Part shown: positions 54,301-64,000 of the stretch, one piece after another
How the letters are laid out: every line of letters begins with the position of its first letter
Position numbering within the stretch: position 1 is the first letter of the stretch
Assembly (NCBI GenBank): GCA_003999685.1
Contig: CP021222.1
Span: 1,922,001 to 1,986,000 of the forward strand
Direction: 5' to 3'
Length of the DNA: 64,000 bases
From: Taiwanofungus camphoratus
Lineage: Eukaryota; Basidiomycota; Agaricomycetes; Polyporales; Taiwanofungaceae
The notes under the pieces: generated by a model
Told to the model about the DNA's origin: nothing
Databases searched by the model: none
Seen by the model: the letters and a program-made list of their open reading frames with translations, nothing else
Position numbers and translations under genes: made by a program

Positions 54301-56358
54301 GATTCAAAAAGGTTTGTCGATAGGATCTCCGAGGGGGCAAGCACCGTTGTTAAAAAGGAAGGTGAAACATAAATCACAATGGCGATGGCATACGAAGCAA
54401 ACATCTGCAGCCATATTTTTGTGGCTGTGCGAATAGATCGGTCTTGGATTCGAGTTACCGAGTCGCACATGTACACTCCTGGATGATCTGCCCTCAGGCG
54501 ACTCGTTGCAGGGATGAAAGAGATGCGCCTTGTGGGCAGTGTTCTTTATTACTACAAATAGTAACGTCGCGGTCTAACAAGCCGCCACTAGGCCACGATT
54601 AGTGGCTGTGAATTCGAACACTACAAGTTACTTGCAGGGCAGTCACAGCAAAATAAGATTGTTCCCCATCCAAAGCGCACTGTACCTGCTTCATCTGACA
54701 TAAACCGTAGTGCTTGACCGTGTCTTCGGTGGGGAGGAAAAGACAGCTCTGTTTATCATGGATCGTCTACCTCTGATCTCTTTATGGGGATCAATCGTGC
54801 TGATATTATCATTGACTATATAGTCCACATGTGGTCTATGGTCTCGTGCTAGTGGGGAGTGTCAATGGGTCCGATCGATACATCTAAGTGACGGGAGAAG
54901 CAGGAATAGTCTAAGAAGCAGGAGACGCAGATAGTTGGATACAGTGGAGGTAAGAGAGTCCCAGGAGCATGACACAGTTCGATATCAAGTCCGCAAAAAG
55001 GTAATTGTACTTTTAACCGTCCTTCGTGAGGCTGTTGATACTGTGAACGAAAGAAATCCATTCTGTCAGGCACGACGAAATGGATTGTGGAGTGATGAGA
55101 AGAACAGACGGAATTTTGACGGTTGTATCGCTGCCATCAACACGTACAACAGCAACTTGCATGGTCTGAACTTGTTGTCAGCGGTGCATGAGATACGAAT
55201 CAGAGTGAGAAACCGGCCTCCACTGTTTCAATTGCCTGCACAATGCCGTGCTGAGCACGACCATTTTCGAAAAAGACGACTCGAGTACCAGGCTGCAGAA
55301 GCCGGTGTCACCAGTGTCCGCCGAACATAGGCTAACACTCACCGGAAATGTATCCATCGACGAGTCGAAAACAATAGTCCCCAATGAGTGGCGGGCATCA
55401 AAGACATAGAGGACTCGTGCCTCTTATACTCATTTGTGGCCCAGCAGGCAAAAAGGTGGACAACAGGGAAAAGGCTAGATCGGACCTGCACTACACTTAC
55501 AGGGAAAGCCTGGCAGCGTGGAGAGACGACCCTCAATAGAAGAATGTTAAGAACGGGAGACTGCCCGATCGTTATGAAGAGGGAGTCTTAGATGCAAATG
55601 CCCAGTTTGATCTGTCATGATGAAATGCGCTAAGCGAAGGAGTGGGATCGGAGAGTTGTACCGGTTAACACACTGGATGATCACCCGCCGAGGCGCCATT
55701 CAGGTAGCTGAAATCCTTTCAGAGTTGAGAGATTACCCATAGTACCAGACTTCAGGCAGACATGCAGGGGTCAGAATCAAGGGCATTGCTTCGGAGACTG
55801 AACAAAGAAATAATGCTTCGCGGGAGGTTGGAAGATATCAAGCACGACCCAAGAACGCGAGAGCAAGTGGCATGAGAACGATAGAAGCACAGACACGAGC
55901 TGCACGGTATACGTAATATCCATAGACCGGGTTCCTCACGGCTGGAGATCAACCAGCCCTGGAAAGGTGAATAAGCCAGCGTTAAAATAGGTTGGGAATT
56001 TCGAAGGATTCAAGGTCTGGAGCACTCTTCGACATCTCATCAATGGATCCTCAATTACTCAGTGTTCCCGGAGCGATTTTCTTGCCAGATCTTAGAGAGC
56101 ATCTCGATGGCGATATTGAAGATGGTCAGCTCGGGACATTTTGAAGCCAGTCGTCAGAGTGATACATAGACCACAGAGAACTCCGAGTGCGGGACGAACT
56201 TGTTGGGATGATGCCGGTCGTCCAAGGTGCAGGGATATATCATATATAAACATCTGAAAGTAGCAAGCCTCCCGCGCGATTGCAAGCTTACGTAATCAGC
56301 CGCTGCTTCTCGCCCGGTAGCTAAAGGTCGACGGTGCAGCGACGCGATCATCGTGACC
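51381..56358. other. Gene-poor stretch, 5 kb
   Basis: Contains the shorter inverted-repeat element (51693-52005) and otherwise no gene I can support. The longest open frames (52145-52678, +; 54935-55330, +) have no recognisable domain. A 33-codon frame at 56043-56144 (MDPQLLSVPGAIFLPDLREH start) lies in what may be the LST8 leader. Confidence 0.5.
51693..52005. repeat. Inverted-repeat (MITE-like) element, shorter copy
   Basis: 313 bp with inverted ends of about 27 bp: cggggag(tcg)gcatcccctagaagtcggca at the left against the reverse complement of ctgccgacttctagggggtg ... ctccccg at the right. Internal sequence matches the flanks of the copy at 46261-46884. Non-coding; no target duplication was confidently seen. 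It looks like an internally deleted relative of the longer copy. Confidence 0.65.
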
Positions 56359-57914
56359 ATGCCCTCGCAAACATCGACATCTAGGACTGCCACCGTACGC
56401 CATGACATGTCTGTCATTCTAGTTACCGGATCGTATGATCATGACATCCGTTTCTGGGAGGCCTGGAGTGGGATATGTTCTAGGACTATAGCTCGGAAAG
56501 ATGATTCAGGAGTAAGAAACTGTTTACCATGGGCGCGCCTTATGACCCTTCATTTACATGTGGTGTGTCTTGTCATCGCAATAGCAAGTTAATAGGCTAG
56601 CAATATCTCCAGAGTAAGTCATAATGATACTGCTACTTCTCCTTACTACTATAATCACCCTTAGCAAACGGTTATTGGCCGCCGCAATCCATAAAAAGGT
56701 CAATGTCTATGAAGTTGCTAGCCAATCTTCAGCCCCAGTGAGTTGATCTCGCCGATAGAAGAGTTGCCAGACCTCATTCTTGCCAGGTTATCACCTTCGA
56801 AGGCCATAACTCGAACATCACTTCGGTCTCTTTTCACAGCGAGGGCAAGTGGTTAGTGACAGGAAGCGAAGACGGGACTATCAAGATCTGGGATCTTCGG
56901 TGCGTCGTGTTGTTCATTGCTTTTCTTGACCGATGCTGAGACACCGGCCCGCCCCAGAAGTACTCATCTACACCGGAATTATGACAATGAGGCTCCTGGT
57001 ACCAGTTGATCTTCGCTCACCCAGGCCTAGCTTGCTGACACGGTCACATATTAGTCAACGATGTAGTTGTTCATCCAAACCAAGGAGAACTTATCTCGTG
57101 TGATCAGGCTGGGAGAATCAAACAGTGGGATTTGTCGGAGAACATATGCACACATGAATTGGTGCGCTTCGTTTCGGATGGAGATTTCGCTTGGCATCCA
57201 TCGCTGAATGAATACAGACTCCTGCAGGAGACACGCCCATGCGCTCGATTAGTCTTGCTTCTGATGGGTCGTGCCTAGTAGCCGGAAACTACAAGGTCCT
57301 TCTTGTCCCTGCATTCTTTACTTATCCCTTCAAATGTTGACCGTTCCTATAGGGCAAATGCTATGTGTGGAAGATCAACGAAGAACGATCGGATTTACCT
57401 AGGTTCCAGGCCATTACCAAGTTTCAAGCCCATAATAAGTACCTCACCAGATGCCTGCTTAGTCCTGATGTCAAGTCAGACGCCCGCGTTTGTCTATTGC
57501 AAGTTAGCGAATGCTGTACTGACGTTACGAACCTAGGTATCTCGCAACGTGTTCTGCTGACACCACCGTAAAAATTTGGTCGTTATCGTCTAACTATGAA
57601 TTCAAATTGGAGAAGGTCTTGCAAGGCCATCAGCGATGGGTATGGGATTGCGCTTTCAGCGCCGATTCGGCGTATCTCGTGACAGGCAAGACAGACATTA
57701 TTCCTGATTAATTGGTTATTGTTAAGGATATTTCGAGGATAGCCTCCTCCGACCATACTGCACGATTATGGGAGATGGCTTCTGGAGAGACTGTCCGTCA
57801 ATATAATGGTCACCACAAAGGTACGTCTCTTTTCCGGGTATGACCGTGTCTGCCTGTAATTGATGCGCGCTAATAGCGGCAGTTTGTTGTGCGTTGCACG
57901 ATGGAGCCGGCTAG
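56359..57914 (+). CDS. LST8: WD40 protein LST8, TOR complex subunit
   Basis: Seven-bladed WD40 protein that stabilises the TOR kinase domain in TORC1 and TORC2, the nutrient-sensing complexes. Landmarks: [141 protein letters not shown] and [20 protein letters not shown]. The usual fungal start corresponds to ATG 56407; an in-frame ATG at 56359 would add 16 residues ([13 protein letters not shown]), and the choice is open. Several short introns, one with a GC donor (57686-57742). The C-terminus ends ALHDGAG at 57914, about 320-335 residues. Confidence 0.92.
57686..57742 (+). other. GC-AG intron in LST8
   Basis: 57-nt intron with donor ACAG/gcaaga and acceptor gatag, the classic GC-AG form. 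It joins YLVT to [11 protein letters not shown] in frame. No GT donor nearby gives the conserved reading. Confidence 0.75.
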
Positions 57915-59556
57915 GTTGCGCCCTCAATTCTTTTTCACCTCGTGTACAATATGTGCGGGAATTGTGTCCACGTCTGAGCTCTGTGCCTTGAGCGGATTCA
58001 AGCATTTGCCAACCTGCTTCCTCTGCGCTCTGCCCGCAAATGGAATCCATTCCCATCGGTAATACCGTCGGAAGTTAATCAGAAGTACGTCACTGCTCAG
58101 GAAGCCTTCTAACGAAGCCCTATCAGGTATAGTTCTAGGCCTTGGGCTTGCATCGCAGTCGGATCGAGGACTGCGCCCGCCGAAATTCACCATCGAACGT
58201 GGCCCGTGATTCAGATGAAGTTGAAGCCGTTTCTGTCTGTAGTCTGATAGAATCACATTTGATGGCGATCCGACAGACGATCCGGGGTCGACGCTACCGC
58301 GTGGCCCAGCAAACGAATAGACTTAATATGCATGGCTTGCTGCGCAATCGCTGTGGGAGGAGACGATACGCGTTTGTACATCCTCATCAAGCAGATATCC
58401 TGCCACCAGCTGTCTTCTCCACGGACTTTCATTCACGCAAAATGAACGAAGGAAGAAACGTGCAGGCGTTGCTAGTGCGAAATGCCCAGAACTGGGACGC
58501 GGAATTTCATTGCGAATCTTAAAGCGCGCACCCGTGTATACAACTACGGAAGACGCTTGGGAGCTGATTGTAACACGCGCCAGGATATGGCCGAACTTCT
58601 CGGCAAAATGCATGAGTGCGGTGGGAAGGTACCAGGTGCACTCGGGCCTCGACGTCCACATGTAAACACTTGGGGGTGCTGGCACTAGTACATACCAAGT
58701 TTGAGACATGAATGTGCATCAGCTCGTGCATGCGCTCGTGCTCTGTGCTGTTGGGGTGACGCGTTTTAAGGGTACAAAAACAGGTTATGAACGATACGGC
58801 GCACAGGCACCAGTTTGTACAGGAGAACTGCACATAGCCCCTCGACAAGCGGCGTAGCCTGAAGTTGAATTCCACCACCAGCGGCACCAAACCCAATTGA
58901 AAGGGGACGACGTAGAGGTCCAGGACTTCAGCCGCGGTCTTGCTTCGGTCCCGCTGCGCTCATGAGGTGGGGGACCTGAGTCGATCTGCGAAGTCGCGAT
59001 CACTTTACACGGCTACCATACAGACTACCGTCAGCGACGGCTCAGCGTTCGACTGGGTGTGGAATTTGACCAAATTCGCGTTAATTCAGAGTTCGGTGGG
59101 CATATGGTGGATATGCCTCGAGAGATGGGGTTGCCTGGCACTGTGTTGGCGCCGGCTGGGCCAACTCTCGTTAGCCCTGGCCCCTGGTCGAGACGGAGAG
59201 AGGATGGGCGTCAGGCGGAGTCAAGCTGGACAATTCCGGCGGAGTCCCGCGTGGCACAGAATAATGACATGGGGACGCCCTGTGATTGGCTGGAATAAGG
59301 CAAGGGATTTTTCTTGATTATATTGAAGCTCGGTAACGTAATTTTTCCGGCCTTGGCAGGCTCTCGGACTCCTTCGGGGCGTGAACATTCTCCAAAGTGA
59401 CTCCATCGTAGACGAGGGCCGGGGTAGAAATTTTGGTCTTACGCCTGCTCACCTTTCATTTGCGACGTACCACTTCTTACTCCACTGCCATCCACCACCT
59501 CGCCTCCCTCACCTCGCAGTCTTCGTCCCCTATCTCTCTTCCCAACCTACCATTCT
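57915..59556. other. Intergenic, no gene seen
   Basis: 1.6 kb between LST8 and GLT1. Open frames near 58142-58522 and 58940-59317 lack recognisable motifs. It should hold the LST8 3' UTR and the GLT1 promoter. A TGACTC (59398-59403), a near-consensus Gcn4-type core, lies about 155 bp upstream of the GLT1 ATG. Confidence 0.5.
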
Positions 59557-62500
59557 ATGGCCATCGCCGAGTGCGGCTCTCCTCCTGTCTTACCAGATAC
59601 ATCGTTGCCAGTGTCCGAAAATGATACGCAGAACGGCTTCTACGCCGTCCAACGTGATCCCGCCTCTTGGGATGGAGCTTTGCCTGCTAGCCAGGGCTTG
59701 TACGAGAATCAGTACGAGAAGGATTCTTGCGGTGTAGGCTTCATCTGTCAAATCAAGGGCGAGCAAAGCCACAAGATCGTTTCAGATGCACGCCAGCTTC
59801 TCTGCGCTATGACCCATCGCGGGGCTACCGGTGCTGACAGTCGTGATGGGGACGGTGCTGGAGTCATGACCGGCATTCCTCATCTCTTCTTTAAGCGTGA
59901 GGCTGAGCGAGACATCGGCTGCGAGCTTCCTGAGGCGGGCCATTACGCTGTCGGTAATGTCTTTTTCAAGGCCAATGACCCTGTTGGACTGCAGAAGCAG
60001 CAGGCTGTTTTCTCTAAAATCGCCGGTGACTTCGGTCTGCGTGTGCTTGGGTGGAGAGAAGTCCCCACCGATGGAACAATCCTCGGTCCCGCTGCCGCCA
60101 GCAAGGAACCGTCCATTCTACAACCGTTTGTCGTCCTGCGATCGCACTACGGTGAGGGTAACACTTGCCGCAACGGCGCCTTCGACGCCAAGTACTTTGA
60201 AAGGCAGCTTTATGTCCTTCGCAAGCACGCAACTCATAGCATGTTTGTCATTTCGACCTATTCTCATTCTGAACCTCAGCTTAATACTTTCGGACTTACC
60301 CCTTTAAAGTACGCTTTCGAAAGGATTCTATGTCTGCTCCCTGTCGTCCAAGAACATTGTGTACAAGGGCCAATTGTCACCCCCACAAGTGTACAATTAC
60401 TATCATGATCTCAACCATGTCCTCTATCGCTCGCACTTCGCCTTAGTGCACTCGCGTTTCTCAACTAATACTTTTCCCAGTTGGGATCGTGCGCAGCCCA
60501 TGAGGTGGGCCGCTCACAATGGTAAGGATATCATATGATTAGCATGGTTAAAAGAACGCGATCTCATGATGCTGGTTACCAGGTGAGATCAATACAATCC
60601 GAGGCAACAAGAACTGGATGCGAGCCCGTGAAGGCGTTCTCTCCTCTTCCCATTTCGGGGAGCAGCTTGATCTCCTATACCCGATCATCGAGTCCGGTGG
60701 ATCTGATTCCGCGGCTTTCGATAACGTACTCGAGCTCCTTGTTGTCAACGGCGTGTTGACTCTTCCGGAAGCGATCATGATGCTTATCCCCGAGGCGTGG
60801 CAGGGGAACGAGATGATGGAGCCGGAGAAGAAGGCGTTCTACAATTGGGCCGCGTGCCTGCAGGAGCCTTGGGACGGCCCAGCGCTTTTCGCATTCAGCG
60901 ATGGACGCTATTGTGGAGCCAACCTCGACCGGAACGGTCTGAGGCCCTGCCGTTACGTTGTGACGAACGAGGACATCATCGTCTGTGCTTCGGAGGTTGG
61001 CGCGGTCTTCATTCCACCCGAGAAGGTCGTCTCGAAGGGCCGTCTCAAGCCTGGGCGCATGCTTCTTGTGGACACGGGCGAAGGCCGCATCGTCGATGAC
61101 AAGGAGCTCAAGCGCAACACCGCGTCCAAGCAGAACTTCGCGTCGTGGATCGAGACTCATGTCCTACAGGTCCCCAATATAGTCAAGCGCGTCAAGCGTT
61201 CCCTGCGCATCGACCTGTCGGTCGACGAGTATACCCTCAGCACAGACCCGAAGCTTCTCGCCTTCGGCTACACCGTCGAACAGCTCAATTTACTCCTACT
61301 CCCCATGGTCACCGACGGTAAAGAAGCGCTTGGGTCCATGGGTAATGATGCGCCTTTGGCTTGCATGTCCACACAGCCTCGTCTCATTTACGAGTACTTC
61401 CGTCAGCTCTTCGCGCAGGTCACCAATCCTCCCATCGATGCTATCAGGGAGAACATTGTCATGTCTCTGGAGGCCTACGTCGGTCCTGAAGGCAACCTAC
61501 TGGAGATGAAGCCCGAGCAGTGTCATCGGATCTTGCTCACCTCACCAATCCTGACCATAGATGAAATGAATGCTATGAAGAACCTCAAATATGCGTACTC
61601 GAGTTGGCCATCGCAGACCATTGACATCACCTTCCCGAAGGAGCAGGGACTACCAGGTTACAGAGTCGCTCTTGAGCGTGTTTGTAGCGAGGCTACTCAA
61701 GCCATTGACGATGGGATCAAAGTCATAATTCTGTCCGACCGCGAGACGGGCCCGAGCCGCATTCCCCTGTCTGCTCTGATCGCTGTCGGTGGCGTGCATC
61801 AACATTTGGTATCTCAGAAGAAGCGTGCCAAGGTTGCGCTGATGGTCGAGACTGGAGAGGCGCGCGAAGTACACCACCTTTGTATCCTTCTGGGATATGG
61901 TGCCGATGCTATCTGTCCATGGTTGGCGATGGAGTGCATCCACAAAGTTGTTCGGGAGGGATTGTAAGTCCTCTCTCTTTCCATGTATGCGTCACAATGA
62001 CTAACGGCTTTCTCTAGAGTAAAGAACAACAACACATTTAATGAGCTTCTGAGCAACTTCCGTCACTCCGTCGACAACGGTATTCTGAAGGTCATGTCGA
62101 AGATGGGTATCTCCACCCTGCAGTCCTACAAGGGCGCCCAAATTTTCGAAGCGCTTGGGTTGCATACCGAAGTTGTCGAGAAGTGCTTTACAGGCACCGC
62201 CAGTCGTGTCCAGGGTGCGACCTTTGATCTCCTGGCCATGGATTCGTTCGAAATGCATGAGCGCGGTTGGCCATCACGTGAGACCATCCTTCCTCCTGGC
62301 ATGCCCGAGTCCGGCGACTACCACTGGCGTTCGGGCGGCGAGGCTCACATCAATGACCCTGCTGGAATTGCCAACCTTCAAGATGCTGTACGAGAGAAGA
62401 ACCAGCGTGCGTACGATGCATACGCGCAGAATGCCAACGGTCAGACGAGGGCCGTCCATCTGCGTGGGCTTCTTGACTTCCGTTTCGAGAACGCGACTCC

Positions 62501-64000
62501 TATTCCGATCGAACAGGTGGAACCCTGGAACGAAATTGTTCGACGATTTGTGACTGGTGCAATGTCGTACGGGTCGATCTCAATGGAAGCACATTCAACT
62601 CTTGCTATCGCCATGAACCGTCTCGGAGGTAAATCGAACACTGGAGAGGGAGGTGAGGATGCCGAGCGCTCTCTTACGTTGCCAAACGGCGATTCGATGA
62701 GGTCGGCCATCAAGCAAGTTGCATCGGGTCGTTTCGGTGTGACGTCGAACTACCTGGCCGACGCCAATGAACTTCAAATCAAGATGGCGCAGGGGGCCAA
62801 GCCCGGTGAGGGAGGTGAACTTCCGGGGCATAAAGTCTCGACTTCCATTGCTCGTACTCGCCATTCTACCGCTGGTGTTGGGCTTATCTCTCCTCCCCCA
62901 CACCACGACATCTATTCGATAGAGGATCTCAAGCAGCTCATCTATGATCTGAAGTGCTCCAATCCAAGAGCGCGCGTCTCCGTCAAGTTGGTATCAGAAG
63001 TCGGTGTCGGCATCGTAGCAAGTGGTGTTGCGAAAGCCAAGGCGGACCATATCCTCATTTCTGGCCACGACGGTGGCACCGGTGCTTCTCGCTGGACCGG
63101 TATTAAACACGCTGGGCTTCCATGGGAGCTCGGGCTAGCCGAGACCCACCAAACATTGGTTCTGAACGATCTACGTGGACGAGTTACTGTCCAAACAGAT
63201 GGTCAAATCCGAACCGGACGAGACATTGCCATCGCTTGCCTTCTTGGTGCGGAAGAATGGGGTTTTGCCACTACTCCCCTCATCGCGATGGGTTGTATCA
63301 TGATGAGAAAGTGCCACTGTGGGTCACTCGTTTTTGCCAGTGTGATCGAATACCATCTGACCTCTTTATCGTAGTAAACACGTGCCCCGTCGGTATCGCG
63401 ACCCAGGACCCTCAGCTTCGTGCCAAATTCGCTGGCCAACCTGAACAAGTCATCAACTTCTTCTACTATATCGCAGAAGATCTTCGCAATTATATGGCTA
63501 AACTTGGTTTCCGTACCATCAACGAGATGGTTGGTCGTGCTGACATGCTGAAAGTGGACGAGAAGCTTCGTACCCCGAAGACCGCACACCTCGATCTGTC
63601 CGCTGTCTTGAAGCCGGCTTGGCAAATGCGTCCTGGTGCCGCTACTTATCGTGTCAGAGCCCAAGATCATAAACTATATATCCGACTCGACAACAAGTTC
63701 ATCGATGAGTCGGAGCCTGCTCTCACAAAGGGACTTCCCGTTCATATTGATTGCGATGTCACTAATACCGATCGCGCTCTTGGCACCTCCTTATCGTACC
63801 GAGTGTCCAAATTGTATGGCGAGGAGGGCCTTCCGAAGGACACCATACACATTAGCATGCGAGGCTCTGCTGGACAATCACTCGGTGCCTTCCTTGCACC
63901 GGGTATTACTATCGAGTTGGAGGGTGACGCTAACGATTATGTTGGTAAAGGCCTTTCTGGAGGTCGTTTGATAGTCTACCCCCCCAAGCAGTCGACTTTC
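59557..64000 (+). CDS. GLT1: Glutamate synthase (NAD(P)H-dependent GOGAT), 5' part, runs off the window
   Basis: Converts glutamine and 2-oxoglutarate to two glutamates with NAD(P)H. The visible part has a propeptide of about 52 residues ending before the nucleophile Cys of [14 protein letters not shown] (Ntn glutaminase domain), with [35 protein letters not shown] and NGLRPCRY. The central domain follows, then the FMN-binding synthase domain ([71 protein letters not shown]), the start of the GXGXG structural domain, and no stop before the end. Introns near 60239-60323 (apparent GC-AG), 60522-60580 and 61965-62018. The FAD/NAD subunit-like C-terminal region lies beyond the window. Confidence 0.93.

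Noticed and set aside
54935-55330. 131-codon open frame on the plus strand, somewhat protein-like
   Set aside because: Composition looks plausible, but no motif, start context or neighbouring exon supports it. Not called as a gene.
57915-59556. Possible genes between LST8 and GLT1
   Set aside because: Open frames on both strands are short, overlap one another and show no family motif.

Overview
The window is nuclear DNA of a filamentous fungus, almost certainly a basidiomycete (Agaricomycetes-like). Nearly every host gene is cut by several introns of about 50-70 bp, the proteins match fungal families (TRAPPC10/Trs130, CMR1/WDR76, RRP3, CDC45, MSS51, AIM25 scramblase, IFM1, LST8, NAD(P)H glutamate synthase), and the mobile DNA consists of a fungal LINE and a chromodomain Ty3/Gypsy element. 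I found no prokaryotic operon, CRISPR array or plasmid feature. I could not run any search, so families were named from motifs I can read.

Layout. 1-3532: 3' part of TRAPPC10 (+). 4093-18392: one nested block of mobile DNA. Its outer layer is a 5'-truncated LINE on the minus strand with a 14-bp target duplication. It contains two copies of a 1.7-kb LTR-like repeat (TGAT...ATCA ends, a 1708-bp core of equal length and apparently identical sequence) and a young 8.19-kb Tf1/sushi-type Gypsy element with 477-bp LTRs and a 5-bp target duplication. The block sits only 79 bp upstream of the CMR1/WDR76 start codon. 18471-28751: CMR1/WDR76 (+), an intron-bearing tRNA-Ser(GCU) (-), a 2OG-Fe(II) oxygenase (+), RRP3 helicase (-), a membrane-anchored M24 peptidase (-), and a CUE-AlkB-GRF protein (+). 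29205-45824 is gene-dense: HIS3 (+), CDC45 (-), MSS51 (-), AIM25-like scramblase (+), M13 metallopeptidase (+), mitochondrial IF2 (+), CHORD protein (-). 45825-56358 is gene-poor, with one mitochondrial-carrier-like gene (50330-51380, -) and two copies of a short inverted-repeat element. 56359-57914: LST8 (+). 59557-64000: 5' part of glutamate synthase GLT1 (+), running off the window.

How the genes relate. They are mostly unlinked housekeeping functions: vesicle tethering (TRAPPC10), replication and repair (CDC45, CMR1, AlkB-like), rRNA processing (RRP3), amino-acid metabolism and its sensing (HIS3, GLT1, LST8), and mitochondrial gene expression and membrane biology (MSS51, AIM25-like, IFM1). 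MSS51 and the AIM25-like gene share a divergent promoter of about 205 bp, and the M24 peptidase and AlkB-like gene share one of about 165 bp. HIS3 has a perfect Gcn4/CPC1-type site (TGACTCA) upstream.

The most interesting signals are these. One HIS3 intron makes sense only with AT-AC ends, and that splice restores the invariant HHTAED metal-binding motif. The scramblase gene needs a 19-nt microexon. The Gypsy element shows a self-priming site, a second copy of its polypurine tract inside integrase, and an extra zinc-knuckle ORF downstream of pol. The 1.7-kb repeat pair is unexplained.
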